A program made the translations under genes and the position numbers. Under the pieces are notes generated by a model. That model worked only from the letters and a program-made list of their open reading frames with translations, did no database searches and was not told the DNA's origin. Below are positions 51,673-61,347 of a stretch of 64,000 bases of DNA, one piece after another (position 1 is the stretch's first letter; every line of letters starts with the position of its first letter). Source of the DNA: Halodesulfovibrio sp. Its GTDB lineage: Bacteria > Desulfobacterota > Desulfovibrionia > Desulfovibrionales > Desulfovibrionaceae. The stretch covers positions 1 through 64,000 of the forward strand of contig NZ_JADMLB010000016.1 in NCBI RefSeq assembly GCF_015482765.1, given 5' to 3'.

Positions 51673-52895
51673 TGAAAAAACTCATAGTCTGCATCGCCGA
51701 CGGCGCAGCAGATATTCCGTCCCTGTGCCCCGAAGGCACGCCTTTGGAATGCGCAGAGACACCTGCTCTTGATGCTATGACCCGCCACAGTGTGGCGGGT
51801 CTTTGCTATACTATCCCTAAAGGATTCAGTCCGGATTCAGACGTCGGAAATATGTCTCTTCTCGGCTACTCTCCTGCTCAATACCATAATGGTCGTGCCC
51901 CCATTGAAGCTGCCGCTCTGGGAGTTTCCGTATCTCCTATGGATACAGTTTGGCGCGTCACATTCAGCCAAGCTGAAAATGACACCATCACCCTGCCCTG
52001 TGCTTCTTCACTGACAAAGCAGGAAGGCGAACAGCTTATTGCAACGCTGAATAACTCCTTGCAGGACACACCGTTCACCTTTGTTGCTAACAGCACATAC
52101 CGTCACCTCCTTATCCATCGCAATGGACAAGAACTCCTAACTGCTTTCAGGCAGAACAGCACACGTCCTTTCATGACGTGCGGCCCGCACATGCTGCAAG
52201 ACACTCTGATATCCGAGGCACACAGCTTGTACCCGCCTGAGTTGCAAGTACTTATGGAACACGCATCACAAATTCTTGCCGACCATACTCAGAAAGCAAA
52301 CACCGTATGGCTGTGGGGGGAGGGAAATGCCTACTCTCTGCCAAACTTTCGCGACACATATGGCAGCGATGCATGCATTATTTCCGGAGTCCCACTTCTG
52401 CACGGTCTAGGACATATGGCAGGGATGTATATCCCCACACACCCAGAATTTACAGGACTGCCTGACACAAACCTCTCTCAAAAAGCTGCTGCTGCTATTG
52501 ATTTTTTACAATCACCTCAGAATACGATTGCGTTCATTCATGTTGAGTCTCCCGATCACTTCGGTCACGCTGGAGACGCTCAAGGAAAAAAAGAAGCAAT
52601 CGAACGAATAGATGCAGAGCTGTTAACTCCGCTTCTCAGCGCCATGCCTGATGCCTACCTCACTGTTACATGCGACCATTTAACCCCTGCATCAACAAAA
52701 TCTCATGCGCACGGAGCTGTACCGTTTATTCTCTATCATAACTCCCTACCGGAACAACGCACTGTACGGCGATTCACAGAAAATGAATGCAAAAAAGGAG
52801 TGCATCTGCCAACAGACACACTCCTTCTCAAAAATATTCTTCGCCAGATGACTCAGGCTACGGCAGCAAACACAGGCTTGAGTCAGAAAAAATAA
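51672..52895 (+). CDS. Cofactor-independent phosphoglycerate-mutase-like protein, proposed homoserine kinase
   Basis: 407 residues. ApgM-type features: IVCIADGAADIP near residue 4 (metal ligand Asp), FSPDSDVGNMSLLGYSP (nucleophile Ser in the DxGN-S motif), and the late metal sites FIHVESPDHFGHAGDAQGK and TCDHLTPASTKSHAHGAVPF. Members of the apgM-like subfamily that sit next to hom have been proposed to be the homoserine kinase in organisms without ThrB, and this gene overlaps hom by one base, so homoserine phosphorylation for threonine is the favoured role. Plain phosphoglycerate mutase is the alternative. Its last 38 bases overlap the convergent kinase gene. Confidence 0.82.
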   Translation: MKKLIVCIADGAADIPSLCPEGTPLECAETPALDAMTRHSVAGLCYTIPKGFSPDSDVGNMSLLGYSPAQYHNGRAPIEAAALGVSVSPMDTVWRVTFSQAENDTITLPCASSLTKQEGEQLIATLNNSLQDTPFTFVANSTYRHLLIHRNGQELLTAFRQNSTRPFMTCGPHMLQDTLISEAHSLYPPELQVLMEHASQILADHTQKANTVWLWGEGNAYSLPNFRDTYGSDACIISGVPLLHGLGHMAGMYIPTHPEFTGLPDTNLSQKAAAAIDFLQSPQNTIAFIHVESPDHFGHAGDAQGKKEAIERIDAELLTPLLSAMPDAYLTVTCDHLTPASTKSHAHGAVPFILYHNSLPEQRTVRRFTENECKKGVHLPTDTLLLKNILRQMTQATAANTGLSQKK

Positions 52896-54381
52896 GTTCA
52901 AACTCCGTCCCGTTATCCGTAGTGATAATGAGTTCCGCAGATAATTGCTCTACAAGAGCATGAACAACCTGCATCCCCAACGAATTTGACTCGTTCATGT
53001 CAAAGTTTGAAGGGAACCCTACACCATCGTCAACGACTTTGAGAACAATAGAGCCATCACGAAGGAAAGAAGAAAGATACAGCCTTCCCCGTTCTCTACC
53101 GATAAACGCATGCTTGTACACATTGGAAATCAACTCATTCAAAATAAGTCCGCACGGCACGGCAGTATCGACAGAGAGATGAATGCGCTCTAAATCGACA
53201 ACCAGCTCCACAGGAACAACTGCTGAAAAGGCTTGTTCAATTCTTCGCGCAAGCTGTTCGACATAGTAGCTGAAATCGATACAGGATAAATCATCTGTGC
53301 GATACAACTCTTCATGTACCAATGTCATAGACTGGATTCGACGCTGTGAATCAAGAAAACGTTCACGGTCTTCAATATTAGAAATACGCTGAGCTTGAAG
53401 GCTGAGCAGGCTGGAAACAAGTTGGAGGTTGTTCTTTACGCGATGATGAACCTCTTTAAAAAGCGTGTCTTTCTCTCGTAAGGATGCACACAGAGCATCA
53501 TGCGCATGTCTTCGTTCTGTAATATCTTCCGCAACACCTACAAGGCGGTAAACGTCTCCGTCCAGATTTCTAACTGGGAAAATGCGGAATCCGATCCACT
53601 TTGTTTTTTCTCCCACTACGAAACGATATTCAACACTATCCGGCTCCTGCTTATCATAAATGCTTTGAATCTTAGTTGTTGCCTCTTCCCTGTCATCGGG
53701 GTGAAGTAAATCGAGTAATAATCTGGAATTCAAAGCAAGCTGATCCGGAGTCAGTCCAAACATCTCGGTTGCGGCCGGACTCACATAGGTAAATTCCTGC
53801 GTCTGCGCGTTGTGCACAAAAAATGCTTCGCGTACGGTCTCCACCAATTGCCTGAAACGCGCCTCACTCTCAGTAAGAGCTGCTGCGTATTCCTTACGCT
53901 CTTTTGCTTCCCTCCGCAGCAGAGCATTTGCTCTTTCCAGCTCTTCTGTCCGGCTGCGCACCAACTCTTTTAAATGCTCGCCTTCAAGAGCTGCTTCTTT
54001 AAGGAGCTGAGCCCGCGTTAACGAGCGTTCAATGGCATTTACTAATATATCCATATTCTGAAGCGGCTTGCGCAAATAATCCCATGCACCACGCTTCAAC
54101 GCTTCAATTACTTCACCAAGCTCATCAGTACCGGATACCACAATCACTGGAAGTGTAGGGTTCACACTACCCAATTTTGAAAGTACTTCTCCGCCGGAGA
54201 TGTCAGGAAGACGCCAATCAAGCAACACTGCGTCAATATTCTTCTCTTGAACCAACGCAAGCCCCTGCAAGCCACTTTCGGCCTGCGTTACGGTATATCC
54301 AAGGTCGGTCAGATATGCCGCGATTGTTTCCCTGACTACAGGGTCATCTTCCATTGTCAGCACATTGGTCGAAACAGTCAC
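52858..54381 (-). CDS. Response-regulator/histidine kinase (REC-PAS-HisKA_2-HATPase)
   Basis: 507 residues from a GTG at 54381 (GGAG four bases upstream). The receiver domain has EDDP near 11, the phospho-acceptor in VLLDWRLPDISGG near 54 and lysine in YLRKPLQN. After a coiled-coil linker comes a PAS domain (ESEARFRQLVETVREAFFV to EDITERR). The kinase part is of the HisKA_2 type with EVHHRVKNNLQLVSSLLSLQ; the ATPase region contains NELISNVYKHAF and DDGVGFP. No membrane segment, so a cytoplasmic kinase that takes a signal through its own receiver. Partner unknown. Its 3' end overlaps the homoserine-kinase-like gene by 38 bases. Confidence 0.9.
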   Translation of the reverse strand: MTVSTNVLTMEDDPVVRETIAAYLTDLGYTVTQAESGLQGLALVQEKNIDAVLLDWRLPDISGGEVLSKLGSVNPTLPVIVVSGTDELGEVIEALKRGAWDYLRKPLQNMDILVNAIERSLTRAQLLKEAALEGEHLKELVRSRTEELERANALLRREAKERKEYAAALTESEARFRQLVETVREAFFVHNAQTQEFTYVSPAATEMFGLTPDQLALNSRLLLDLLHPDDREEATTKIQSIYDKQEPDSVEYRFVVGEKTKWIGFRIFPVRNLDGDVYRLVGVAEDITERRHAHDALCASLREKDTLFKEVHHRVKNNLQLVSSLLSLQAQRISNIEDRERFLDSQRRIQSMTLVHEELYRTDDLSCIDFSYYVEQLARRIEQAFSAVVPVELVVDLERIHLSVDTAVPCGLILNELISNVYKHAFIGRERGRLYLSSFLRDGSIVLKVVDDGVGFPSNFDMNESNSLGMQVVHALVEQLSAELIITTDNGTEFELIFSDSSLCLLP

Positions 54382-54510
54382 ACTTTACTCCTGCGTCTTT
54401 TGGTATCCCACCAGTAAACACTCATCTCGTACTGTACTTTTCTACAATATTCGTCTGCCGTACCATACAAAGGATTTTAACGCGCTGTAAAGATTTCAAA
54501 TTTCGTTATA

Positions 54511-54549
54511 AAAAAGTCTCCCCGACTCTTTTATCAGTCGGGGAGACTT
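54511..54549 (-). terminator. Terminator of the recD2/aroC transcript
   Basis: Perfect 14-pair stem AAGTCTCCCCGACT (54514-54527) / AGTCGGGGAGACTT (54536-54549), with a U-run on the minus strand. It lies about 75 bases after the recD2 stop. Confidence 0.92.
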
Positions 54550-54624
54550 ATATTTTCTCTATACTGCCTCTACCTGAACAGGTGGGCAACAGCAAAGATG
54601 TGACACAAAAGTCCCATGAATAAC

Positions 54625-56835
54625 TTACTGTAAAAACTCGCTTAACCGTTGAGATAGATAAGTGAAACGCTTCTGCATTTTGTTATTTTTAATAGCCATT
54701 GTCAGCGCTTTTGATGCACCAACAAGAATAACCAGTTTCTTACCACGGGTAACACCCGTGTAAATAAGATTTCGCTGAAGCAATACATAATGCTGAGTTA
54801 GAACAGGAATAACTACAGCCTGATATTCCGATCCCTGTGATTTATGAATCGAAATTGCATAAGCAGAAACAAGTTCATCAAGCTCATTAAAATCGTAGAT
54901 AACGTTCTTCTCGTCATCAAAACGGACAGTCAACTTCTTATCTTCGGTGTTTACAACACAGATGCGACCAATATCTCCGTTAAAAACATCCTTATCGTAG
55001 TTATTTCGAATCTGCATGACCTTGTCATCCAGACGAAACTCTCGATCACCACGTTTCAAACATAACGGCTGAGGGTTCAAGGCATCCTGCAACATATGGT
55101 TTAAATTACCGGAGCCTGCTGACCCTTTATGCATAGGGGTAAGCACCTGAATCTGATCTATCGGGTCAAAACGGAAACGACGCGGAATATGGTTTTTAAC
55201 CAAATCTACAATCATAGCTGCGCAGCGTTCCGGATCATCCTGTCGAATAAAATAAAAGTCTGAAAGTCGCTCTTTGGACGATTCAAGAAACGGCACTTCA
55301 CCCGCGTTAATTTTATGCGCGTTGGTAATAATGTCCGACTCCTGCGCCTGACGAAAAACTTCATGCAACTCTACAACATCAACAACGCCTGAAGAAATAA
55401 CATCCTTCAACACGTTTCCCGGCCCGACAGACGGCAACTGATGAACATCACCGACAAAAATAACGGTTGCACCAAGCGGTATGGCTTTCAACAGATGGAA
55501 CATAAGCATGGTATCCATCATAGAAGCTTCATCAATAACAATCAGGCTACAAGCCAGTGGATTGTTCTCGTTACGTTGAAAACCATCTTCACGCGGTGAA
55601 TATTCCAACAAACGATGGATTGTTTTTGCTTCCACCCCGATAGTTTCAAACATACGCTTTGCAGCACGCCCTGTCGGCGCACACAACAAAATTTTGGCCT
55701 TCAACTTTTTGTAGGCCTGAACAATCGCTTTCGTAATGGTCGTTTTACCTGTACCGGGACCACCCGTAAGTACCATCATCTTAGTACGTACAGCAGTATG
55801 CACTGCTTCCAACTGTTCTTCAGCAAGACTGATTCCAAGGCTTTCTACCACCTCTTCCACAACCTCATTAGGAGCCTTTATCTGAACAGTTTTCGGAGAC
55901 CCGAGAATCTTTTTAATATAGGTAGAAATGCCTGACTCATATGCATGGAAACGACTGCGATAAACAGCAACCTGACCGTTGGAAAGCTCCTCTACAACAA
56001 CACGTTCTTCGCGCTCCAGCGTATCAACCGCATCCTCAACAAGATCTTCACGAATATTCAAGGTATCTGAAGTCTTCGTTACCAAGGTTTCAAGAGGATA
56101 ATATACATGCCCTTCATCCGAAGTTTTTGTCAGCATGTAGAGTGTTCCAGCCTCAGCACGGAGAGGAGAATCAACCTCAAATCCAATCTTCTGGGCAATG
56201 GTATCGGCTGTAACAAAGCCGATTCCGTTAATGTCCATTGCAAGCCGGTATGGGTTTTCCTGCACAACACTGAGCGCATGCTTCCCATAAAACTTATAGA
56301 TACGGACTGCGTATGCTGTTGAAACACCATGCGGCTGAAGAAACATAATAAGATCACGAATACCGCGATGCTCTGACCACGCTTCTTGAATTCCTTTCGC
56401 TGTCCGTTTACCGATTCCTTTCACTGCTGAAAGTCGTTCCGGCTCATTATCCAGAATCGCAAAGGTATCCTCTCCGAATGCATCTACAATACGTTCAGCC
56501 GTCTTCGGCCCCACGCCTTTAATAAGACCGGAAGCAAGATAATGACGGATTCCCACAACACCTGCCGGAAGGCTGGTTTCATAGGTCAACATTTTAAACT
56601 GGCGACCGAATTTTGCATTCTCCACCCACTCGCCGGTAAGCTTTAATGAACTTCCAACCTGCGGGTCAGCCATATTCCCCACAACAGTATAGTTATCACC
56701 CGCTGTGGTTTTAAACCGGAGCACAGAATAGCCATTCTCTTCATTGTAGAAGACAATACGTTCCAGCGTGCCATCCAAGCTGGCGGCATTCTGGTCATTA
56801 TTATTGATAGGTAAGGTAGGTTGCATGTAGCTCAT
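54625..56835 (-). CDS. recD2: RecD-like SF1B DNA helicase (RecD2)
   Basis: 736 residues. An OB-like N-terminal region (LDGTLERIVFYNEENGYSVL) and helix-hairpin-helix repeats (IKGVGPKTAERIVDAFG, AVKGIGKRTAKGIQEAW) distinguish RecD2 from RecD of RecBCD. Helicase motifs: Walker A VLTGGPGTGKTTITKAI near 348, DEASMMDTMLMFHLLK near 430, GDVHQLPSVGPGNVLKDVI, and the late AYAISIHKSQGSEYQAVVIP and YTGVTRGKKLV. It is a 5'-3' helicase for DNA repair and recombination independent of RecBC. It follows aroC by 15 bases; no good ribosome-binding site stands before the ATG chosen, so coupling or a nearby alternative start (ATG at 56826) is possible. Confidence 0.93.
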   Translation of the reverse strand: MSYMQPTLPINNNDQNAASLDGTLERIVFYNEENGYSVLRFKTTAGDNYTVVGNMADPQVGSSLKLTGEWVENAKFGRQFKMLTYETSLPAGVVGIRHYLASGLIKGVGPKTAERIVDAFGEDTFAILDNEPERLSAVKGIGKRTAKGIQEAWSEHRGIRDLIMFLQPHGVSTAYAVRIYKFYGKHALSVVQENPYRLAMDINGIGFVTADTIAQKIGFEVDSPLRAEAGTLYMLTKTSDEGHVYYPLETLVTKTSDTLNIREDLVEDAVDTLEREERVVVEELSNGQVAVYRSRFHAYESGISTYIKKILGSPKTVQIKAPNEVVEEVVESLGISLAEEQLEAVHTAVRTKMMVLTGGPGTGKTTITKAIVQAYKKLKAKILLCAPTGRAAKRMFETIGVEAKTIHRLLEYSPREDGFQRNENNPLACSLIVIDEASMMDTMLMFHLLKAIPLGATVIFVGDVHQLPSVGPGNVLKDVISSGVVDVVELHEVFRQAQESDIITNAHKINAGEVPFLESSKERLSDFYFIRQDDPERCAAMIVDLVKNHIPRRFRFDPIDQIQVLTPMHKGSAGSGNLNHMLQDALNPQPLCLKRGDREFRLDDKVMQIRNNYDKDVFNGDIGRICVVNTEDKKLTVRFDDEKNVIYDFNELDELVSAYAISIHKSQGSEYQAVVIPVLTQHYVLLQRNLIYTGVTRGKKLVILVGASKALTMAIKNNKMQKRFTYLSQRLSEFLQ

Positions 56836-56850
56836 GTACTGACAGTTAAA

Positions 56851-57951
56851 TTATTCGTCAAACCCTTGCGCTTCTACAACGCCTGAAACGGGCGAAAAGA
56901 ACTGTTTGCTCTGCTGAAGCAACAAATCGGCAAGCACTAAAGCAGCCATCGACTTTAACACTGGAACAACGCGAGGTATCGCGCAAATGTCGTGACGCCC
57001 TTTTATCTGCATGGTGCAGGGTTCACCATTACGGGTAATGGTATGCTGCTCTTTAGCAATGGAAGGAATAGGCTTAATCGCCGCTCTGGCAATAACAGGC
57101 ATTCCATTAGAAATACCGCCGAGAATACCGCCGCCATTGTTTGAAGTGAATCCGCCGGCATCCATACCGTCGTTGTTTTCACTGCCTAACATTCGTGCAG
57201 CTTCAAACCCCTGCCCTATTTCTACCCCTTTTACTGCACCAACACTCATAAGAGCATGAGCAAGAAGAGCATCCAGCTTATCAAAAACTGGTTCCCCTAG
57301 TCCTGCCGGAACTCCGACTGCCTCAATCTGAACAATACCGCCAAGTGTATCACCGTCTTTCTTAACAGCTTTCACCCGCTCATTCCAGACATCAACGATC
57401 GCATCGTTCGCCGCAAAATATGGACGCTGCTGCGCACCGGCTGTATCAATTTTACCGGCCGGAATACCCCCAATTTCAACAGTGTACGCGTTCAAACTGA
57501 TCCCCTGTGTTGCCAGCAGCTGCATTGCGACAGCACCACCTGCCACTCTGCTCACGGTTTCACGACCTGATGATCGTCCACCGCCACGGTAATCACGAAA
57601 ACCATACTTTTGATCAAATCCAAAATCAGCATGGCCGGGGCGCCATTTCTCTATGATATCTCCATAATCTCGTGAACGCTGATCCGTATTCTCAATAATA
57701 AACCCGATTGGTGTACCAGTGGTCTTTCCTTCAAACACACCGGAAAGAATACGAACAGCATCTGCTTCTTTACGTGCTGTTGCAGCAATACCACCCTGAC
57801 CGGGTTTACGAAGATCCAGTTCACGCTGAATATCTGTCTCTGTTAATGCAATACCGGATGGGCAACCTTCAATTGTGCCGCCCAAAGCCGCACCGTGAGA
57901 TTCGCCGAATGTGCTCAAGCGAAACAGTGTGCCGAACGTATTACCGCTCAT
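56851..57951 (-). CDS. aroC: Chorismate synthase
   Basis: 366 residues, standard length. Signatures: GNTFGTLFRLSTFGESHGAA at the start, RKPGQGGIAATARKEADAVR, the flavin-site stretch RDYRGGGRSSGRETVSRVAGG near 120 and SNNGGGILGGISNGMP near 273, with DICAIPRVVPVLKSM near the end. It converts 5-enolpyruvylshikimate 3-phosphate to chorismate using reduced FMN in the cytoplasm. Start fixed by the family N-terminus; AGGAGCC lies upstream. Shikimate kinase is encoded about 700 bases upstream on the same strand, so two steps of the aromatic pathway are close together. Confidence 0.97.
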   Translation of the reverse strand: MSGNTFGTLFRLSTFGESHGAALGGTIEGCPSGIALTETDIQRELDLRKPGQGGIAATARKEADAVRILSGVFEGKTTGTPIGFIIENTDQRSRDYGDIIEKWRPGHADFGFDQKYGFRDYRGGGRSSGRETVSRVAGGAVAMQLLATQGISLNAYTVEIGGIPAGKIDTAGAQQRPYFAANDAIVDVWNERVKAVKKDGDTLGGIVQIEAVGVPAGLGEPVFDKLDALLAHALMSVGAVKGVEIGQGFEAARMLGSENNDGMDAGGFTSNNGGGILGGISNGMPVIARAAIKPIPSIAKEQHTITRNGEPCTMQIKGRHDICAIPRVVPVLKSMAALVLADLLLQQSKQFFSPVSGVVEAQGFDE

Positions 57952-58090
57952 ATCAGGCTCCTTTCTACTTCTTTCAACGTGAGATCATGCCAAAACCATG
58001 CATACAAAACAAACGAGTGCTGCTCGAGAAGCTGTATACAACGTGCGGGATTTGCCAAAATCAATCGTTACTGGTTGCCGTTTAAACAAA

Positions 58091-58128
58091 AGAAAGGGGA
58101 ATCTTTCATTATGAAAAATTCCCCCTTT
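58091..58128 (-). terminator. Terminator of uspA
   Basis: Imperfect long stem between AAAGGGGAAT (58093-58102) and ATTCCCCCTTT (58118-58128) extended by CTTTCAT/ATGAAAA, with a U-rich tail on the minus strand. It starts 20 bases past the stop. Confidence 0.75.
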
Positions 58129-58148
58129 ATCTACAGAAAAATTATTTC

Positions 58149-58571
58149 TTAACGAATCACTGTTACAGGACACTCTGCAAGCTGCAACACTCTATGCGTT
58201 GTACTGCCAAGGAACAAGCCTTTAATATCAGAATACCCACGTGAGCCCATAATGATCATGTCACACTCTTCGCCTTTTGCTACTTGCAGAATGGTATCTT
58301 CAGGAGTTCCACCTAAAACCATATCCGTAACCGGCACATGTGCTTTAGCTAATATCTCTTTATATGGTCCAAGCAGTTCTTCTGCATGGGCATCAAGGTC
58401 ATGAATAGCTTTTTCGTACAAATCCTTACTCAGCAGTGAAGTAACTTCCAGACGACAAGTGAGCAACACAACAGATGCGCCGACCATTGGTGCGAAATCT
58501 GCAGCATATTCAACAGCTTTTCGGGAAAATTCTGAGCCATCTACCGGAACTAGAACCTTTTCGATCTTCAT
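58149..58571 (-). CDS. Universal stress protein (UspA family)
   Basis: 140 residues. KVLVPVDGSEFSRKAVEYAA at the start, the ATP-binding turn MGSRGYSDIKGLFLGSTTHR near 108 (G-x2-G-x9-G-S/T) and the closing VLQLAECPVTVIR are diagnostic. A cytoplasmic nucleotide-binding protein of the ATP-binding UspA branch. GAGGAGAG before the ATG. Lies between aroK and aroC but with its own terminator. Confidence 0.93.
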   Translation of the reverse strand: MKIEKVLVPVDGSEFSRKAVEYAADFAPMVGASVVLLTCRLEVTSLLSKDLYEKAIHDLDAHAEELLGPYKEILAKAHVPVTDMVLGGTPEDTILQVAKGEECDMIIMGSRGYSDIKGLFLGSTTHRVLQLAECPVTVIR

Positions 58572-58627
58572 ATTGCTCTCCTCGCATCGTGTTAGGAAGG
58601 TATTTTTATTGATTATGGATTATCTAA

Positions 58628-59161
58628 CTATGAAACTGGTTTAGTTTCAAGTAGTTCAATGATGTTATCAATAATTTCTTTCACCTTCTGTGTTCCATCA
58701 ATAGTGATATGAGCAGATTCCAAATACAAATGCATACGAGCATCAAGGACTTCCGCTATTTCATCCACTAACGATTTTCCGGTCAAAGAAGGGCGTTGTG
58801 CCTCCAAAGGATCTGCACTCAACCGTCGTGCAAGTTCGGCCGGAGGTACATTGATAAATACCACAATCCCGTTTTCACGCATAGCCAATCGATTTTGCTC
58901 CCGAAGCACCATACCGCCTCCAGTTGCAATCACTTGTACTGACTGACTGGTTGCTGCAAGCAACGCTTCAGATTCAAAATCTCTAAACGTATCCCAACCA
59001 TCCGCTTCAACTATCTCGGCAACACTCTTACCCTGCATCTCGCAAAGCAGTGCATCAGTATCAATAAATCCCCCACCTAACCGTTCTGCAAGCCCTACCC
59101 CTACAGATGTTTTTCCACATCCGCGGGAACCGATAAGGTAGATCCGTGTCCTGCTGTCCAT
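58628..59161 (-). CDS. aroK: Shikimate kinase, AroL-like
   Basis: 177 residues. Walker A in LIGSRGCGKTSVGVGLAERL, FIDTDALLCEMQGKSVAEIV (shikimate-binding Asp), ATGGGMVLREQNR near 82, and the lid region RPSLTGKSLVDE near 120. The order and several stretches (SRGCGKT, NGIVVFINVP, LEAQRPSLTGK) look more like E. coli AroL than AroK. It phosphorylates shikimate with ATP in the cytoplasm. It starts four bases after the stop of the YkgJ-family gene, a likely operon, with aroC downstream. Confidence 0.93.
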   Translation of the reverse strand: MDSRTRIYLIGSRGCGKTSVGVGLAERLGGGFIDTDALLCEMQGKSVAEIVEADGWDTFRDFESEALLAATSQSVQVIATGGGMVLREQNRLAMRENGIVVFINVPPAELARRLSADPLEAQRPSLTGKSLVDEIAEVLDARMHLYLESAHITIDGTQKVKEIIDNIIELLETKPVS

Positions 59162-59165
59162 CTGA

Positions 59166-59900
59166 TTACCTGCTGTACGTTAGATGTTTCGCGATAGCAT
59201 GCTTCAATAATTCAGCAGCATTTCCTTCTACTGAATTGTACGCCAGAGGCAACGTTGTCCATCCTCCTGCAGCAAGCGGTATTTCAAACGAAGTCGCAAT
59301 ATGCAGCAATACCCGATTATAGGCATCATGCACCGCATCCTGACACTTCAACACATATTTTAGGCTTGAAGGATTCATTCTGCACCATAAACGCATTTTT
59401 TTAGAAATCCATGTACGGCAGACCATCGGACGCGCCTCATAGCACGTACATTCATCATTCAACAAAAACGGGCAGGTTGCTGTAAGTTTTTTTGTCAACG
59501 CTCCCAGCTCGTCCCACTTATCTTCCTGCAACGCCTTCCAAAGTACTGGCTGTTGAGGCGCAAAGTTTTTCTGCCATGCAGGAAAACTTTGCGAGAATGC
59601 TGTCTCTATTGCTTCACCTTCCATACAGTGCAGACAGGCAACCGCTTCAAAAATATCCATAAAAATCGGCTGGGAACAACAAAAACTGCACCCCTTGGCG
59701 CACGTCTGTGTATGCTGCGGAGTTTCTCGCTCTACAGAATCATCAACAAATTTCCAAAATCCCCGCATCATCGCAGCAATGCTGCCCGCGGCCTCTTCGG
59801 GGGTTTCAAAAAGCAGTTCCGGTAATGCTTCCGAACCGTTAAACAGCGCAGTAAACGTTTCTTTGCGAATAATTCGCTCTTGTCTTGTCTCTGAAACCAA
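59166..59900 (-). CDS. YkgJ-family cysteine-cluster protein
   Basis: 244 residues with a TTG start at 59900 (AAGGA six bases upstream). The cluster motif of the family is CAKGCSFCCSQPIFMD near 66, with further cysteines in CPFLLNDECTCYEARPMVCR near 147, an arrangement taken to bind a metal or iron-sulfur centre. Cytoplasmic; function unknown for the family. Precedes aroK with a four-base gap. The TTG start is fixed mostly by the ribosome-binding site, and an internal ATG would lose a conserved N-terminus. Confidence 0.85.
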   Translation of the reverse strand: MVSETRQERIIRKETFTALFNGSEALPELLFETPEEAAGSIAAMMRGFWKFVDDSVERETPQHTQTCAKGCSFCCSQPIFMDIFEAVACLHCMEGEAIETAFSQSFPAWQKNFAPQQPVLWKALQEDKWDELGALTKKLTATCPFLLNDECTCYEARPMVCRTWISKKMRLWCRMNPSSLKYVLKCQDAVHDAYNRVLLHIATSFEIPLAAGGWTTLPLAYNSVEGNAAELLKHAIAKHLTYSR

Positions 59901-60096
59901 AATGAATCCTTATCCGTTATACCATATACAGCCAGCTACACGCACAAGGGTATAACCAACCAATATTACGGCAGTTACTGCCAATAATCACAGCTGTAAA
60001 AGCTCTTTTCCGCTAAAAAGGTACTTGCGGTTCGTGCTTTGAACTCAAAATGTTCCATGCTACAGAAGTTAACCAATACTGTACTGGAGGAAGAAA

Positions 60097-61335
60097 TTGA
60101 CTGTCAGAAATATTACCCGAACTCTATCTGCACTACTTATTATCAGTACTCTATTCTTTGCAGGGTGCAGCCAGTCTCCCCCACCAATCGAAAAAACAGA
60201 ACCGGTTGATCCTGTAAAGGAACAGCCTGAAGGCTCGCGCTTTATCAAGCTGACTGATGCTGAAGCCTGTACTGTGAGTCAAACGCTCACAATTGGCAAA
60301 CAAGGAATGCAGTCATGGATGGATTTTGCACCAGCCTTGGAGCGATCTGCGTATTACGTTTCCAAAAAACCTCAATCCAAACTTGCTCTCAACAAGTACG
60401 GATTGAAAGTTTCATGGAAAACTCTTGCCACGTCTATCGAGCGACTGCAAATGCTCTTGCCCAAATTAGACAAAAATCCAGAACTACTGGCACAGCACTT
60501 CACGTTCTACAGAATTGATGCTGATCCTTTGTTTACTGGATATTATGAACCGGCACTGATCGCGAGTTTAACCAGAAAGCCGGGATACGCATACCCTCTG
60601 TATGGCAAGCCTTCTGATTTACTTACACTGAACCTCGGTGATATTCACCCCCGCTGGAAAGGGCAACGTGCGCAGTATCGGATTGACTCCGGAAAAGCTG
60701 TCCCATACTTCGACCGCAAAGCCATTGACATGAAAGGCGCCCTTGAATCCCGTAATCTCGAAATTGCATGGGCTAAAGATCCTTTGGACATTTTCTTCTT
60801 ACAAATCCAAGGGTCTGGACGTCTTATTCTGGAAGACGGTTCCACAAAACATATTCTTTATGCCGGTAAAAATGGACGACCTTACGTATCGTTAGGCCGT
60901 GTCATGAGAGATAAAGGATTACTGCCTAAAGACGGCATCTCCATGCAAGCTATCCGCAAGTACTTTGATGAAAACCCGGAAGATACATATAAACTTCTTG
61001 CAACTAATCCTAGTTACGTTTTCTTCAGACTTGCAGACAGCGGTCCTTACGGCTCCATGGGACAACCGTTGACACCGCGTGTATCCTTAGCAACCGATCC
61101 ATCTTTTATTCCATTAGGCAGCATGTTCCTTTTTGATGTGCCTATGCCGGAAAAGGATGAGAAAGGAGCATTCCGGTATGGAGACCACCTTAAAGGGTTA
61201 GGACTTGCTCAAGATACCGGTGGAGCAATTAAAAAACACCATCTGGATTTCTTCAGCGGATATGGAGAAGATGCCACGTGGATTGCCGGTCATATGAACA
61301 CGAAAGGTGCTGTCTGGCTCCTGTTACCCAAATAA
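60097..61335 (+). CDS. mltA: Membrane-bound lytic murein transglycosylase A
   Basis: 412 residues starting with TTG (60097), six bases after GGAGG. Signal and lipobox ISTLFFAGC, cysteine at 24: an outer-membrane lipoprotein. The MltA domain contains FTGYYEPALIASLTRKPGYA near 148, FFLQIQGSGRLILEDGS near 230, and the catalytic Asp region LGLAQDTGGAIKKHHLDFFS near 370, part of a 3D domain. It cleaves the glycan backbone of peptidoglycan with formation of anhydro-muramic ends. Single gene, convergent to nothing; the strong terminator at 61493 is 158 bases away. Confidence 0.94.
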   Translation: MTVRNITRTLSALLIISTLFFAGCSQSPPPIEKTEPVDPVKEQPEGSRFIKLTDAEACTVSQTLTIGKQGMQSWMDFAPALERSAYYVSKKPQSKLALNKYGLKVSWKTLATSIERLQMLLPKLDKNPELLAQHFTFYRIDADPLFTGYYEPALIASLTRKPGYAYPLYGKPSDLLTLNLGDIHPRWKGQRAQYRIDSGKAVPYFDRKAIDMKGALESRNLEIAWAKDPLDIFFLQIQGSGRLILEDGSTKHILYAGKNGRPYVSLGRVMRDKGLLPKDGISMQAIRKYFDENPEDTYKLLATNPSYVFFRLADSGPYGSMGQPLTPRVSLATDPSFIPLGSMFLFDVPMPEKDEKGAFRYGDHLKGLGLAQDTGGAIKKHHLDFFSGYGEDATWIAGHMNTKGAVWLLLPK

Positions 61336-61347
61336 TCTAATATACAA

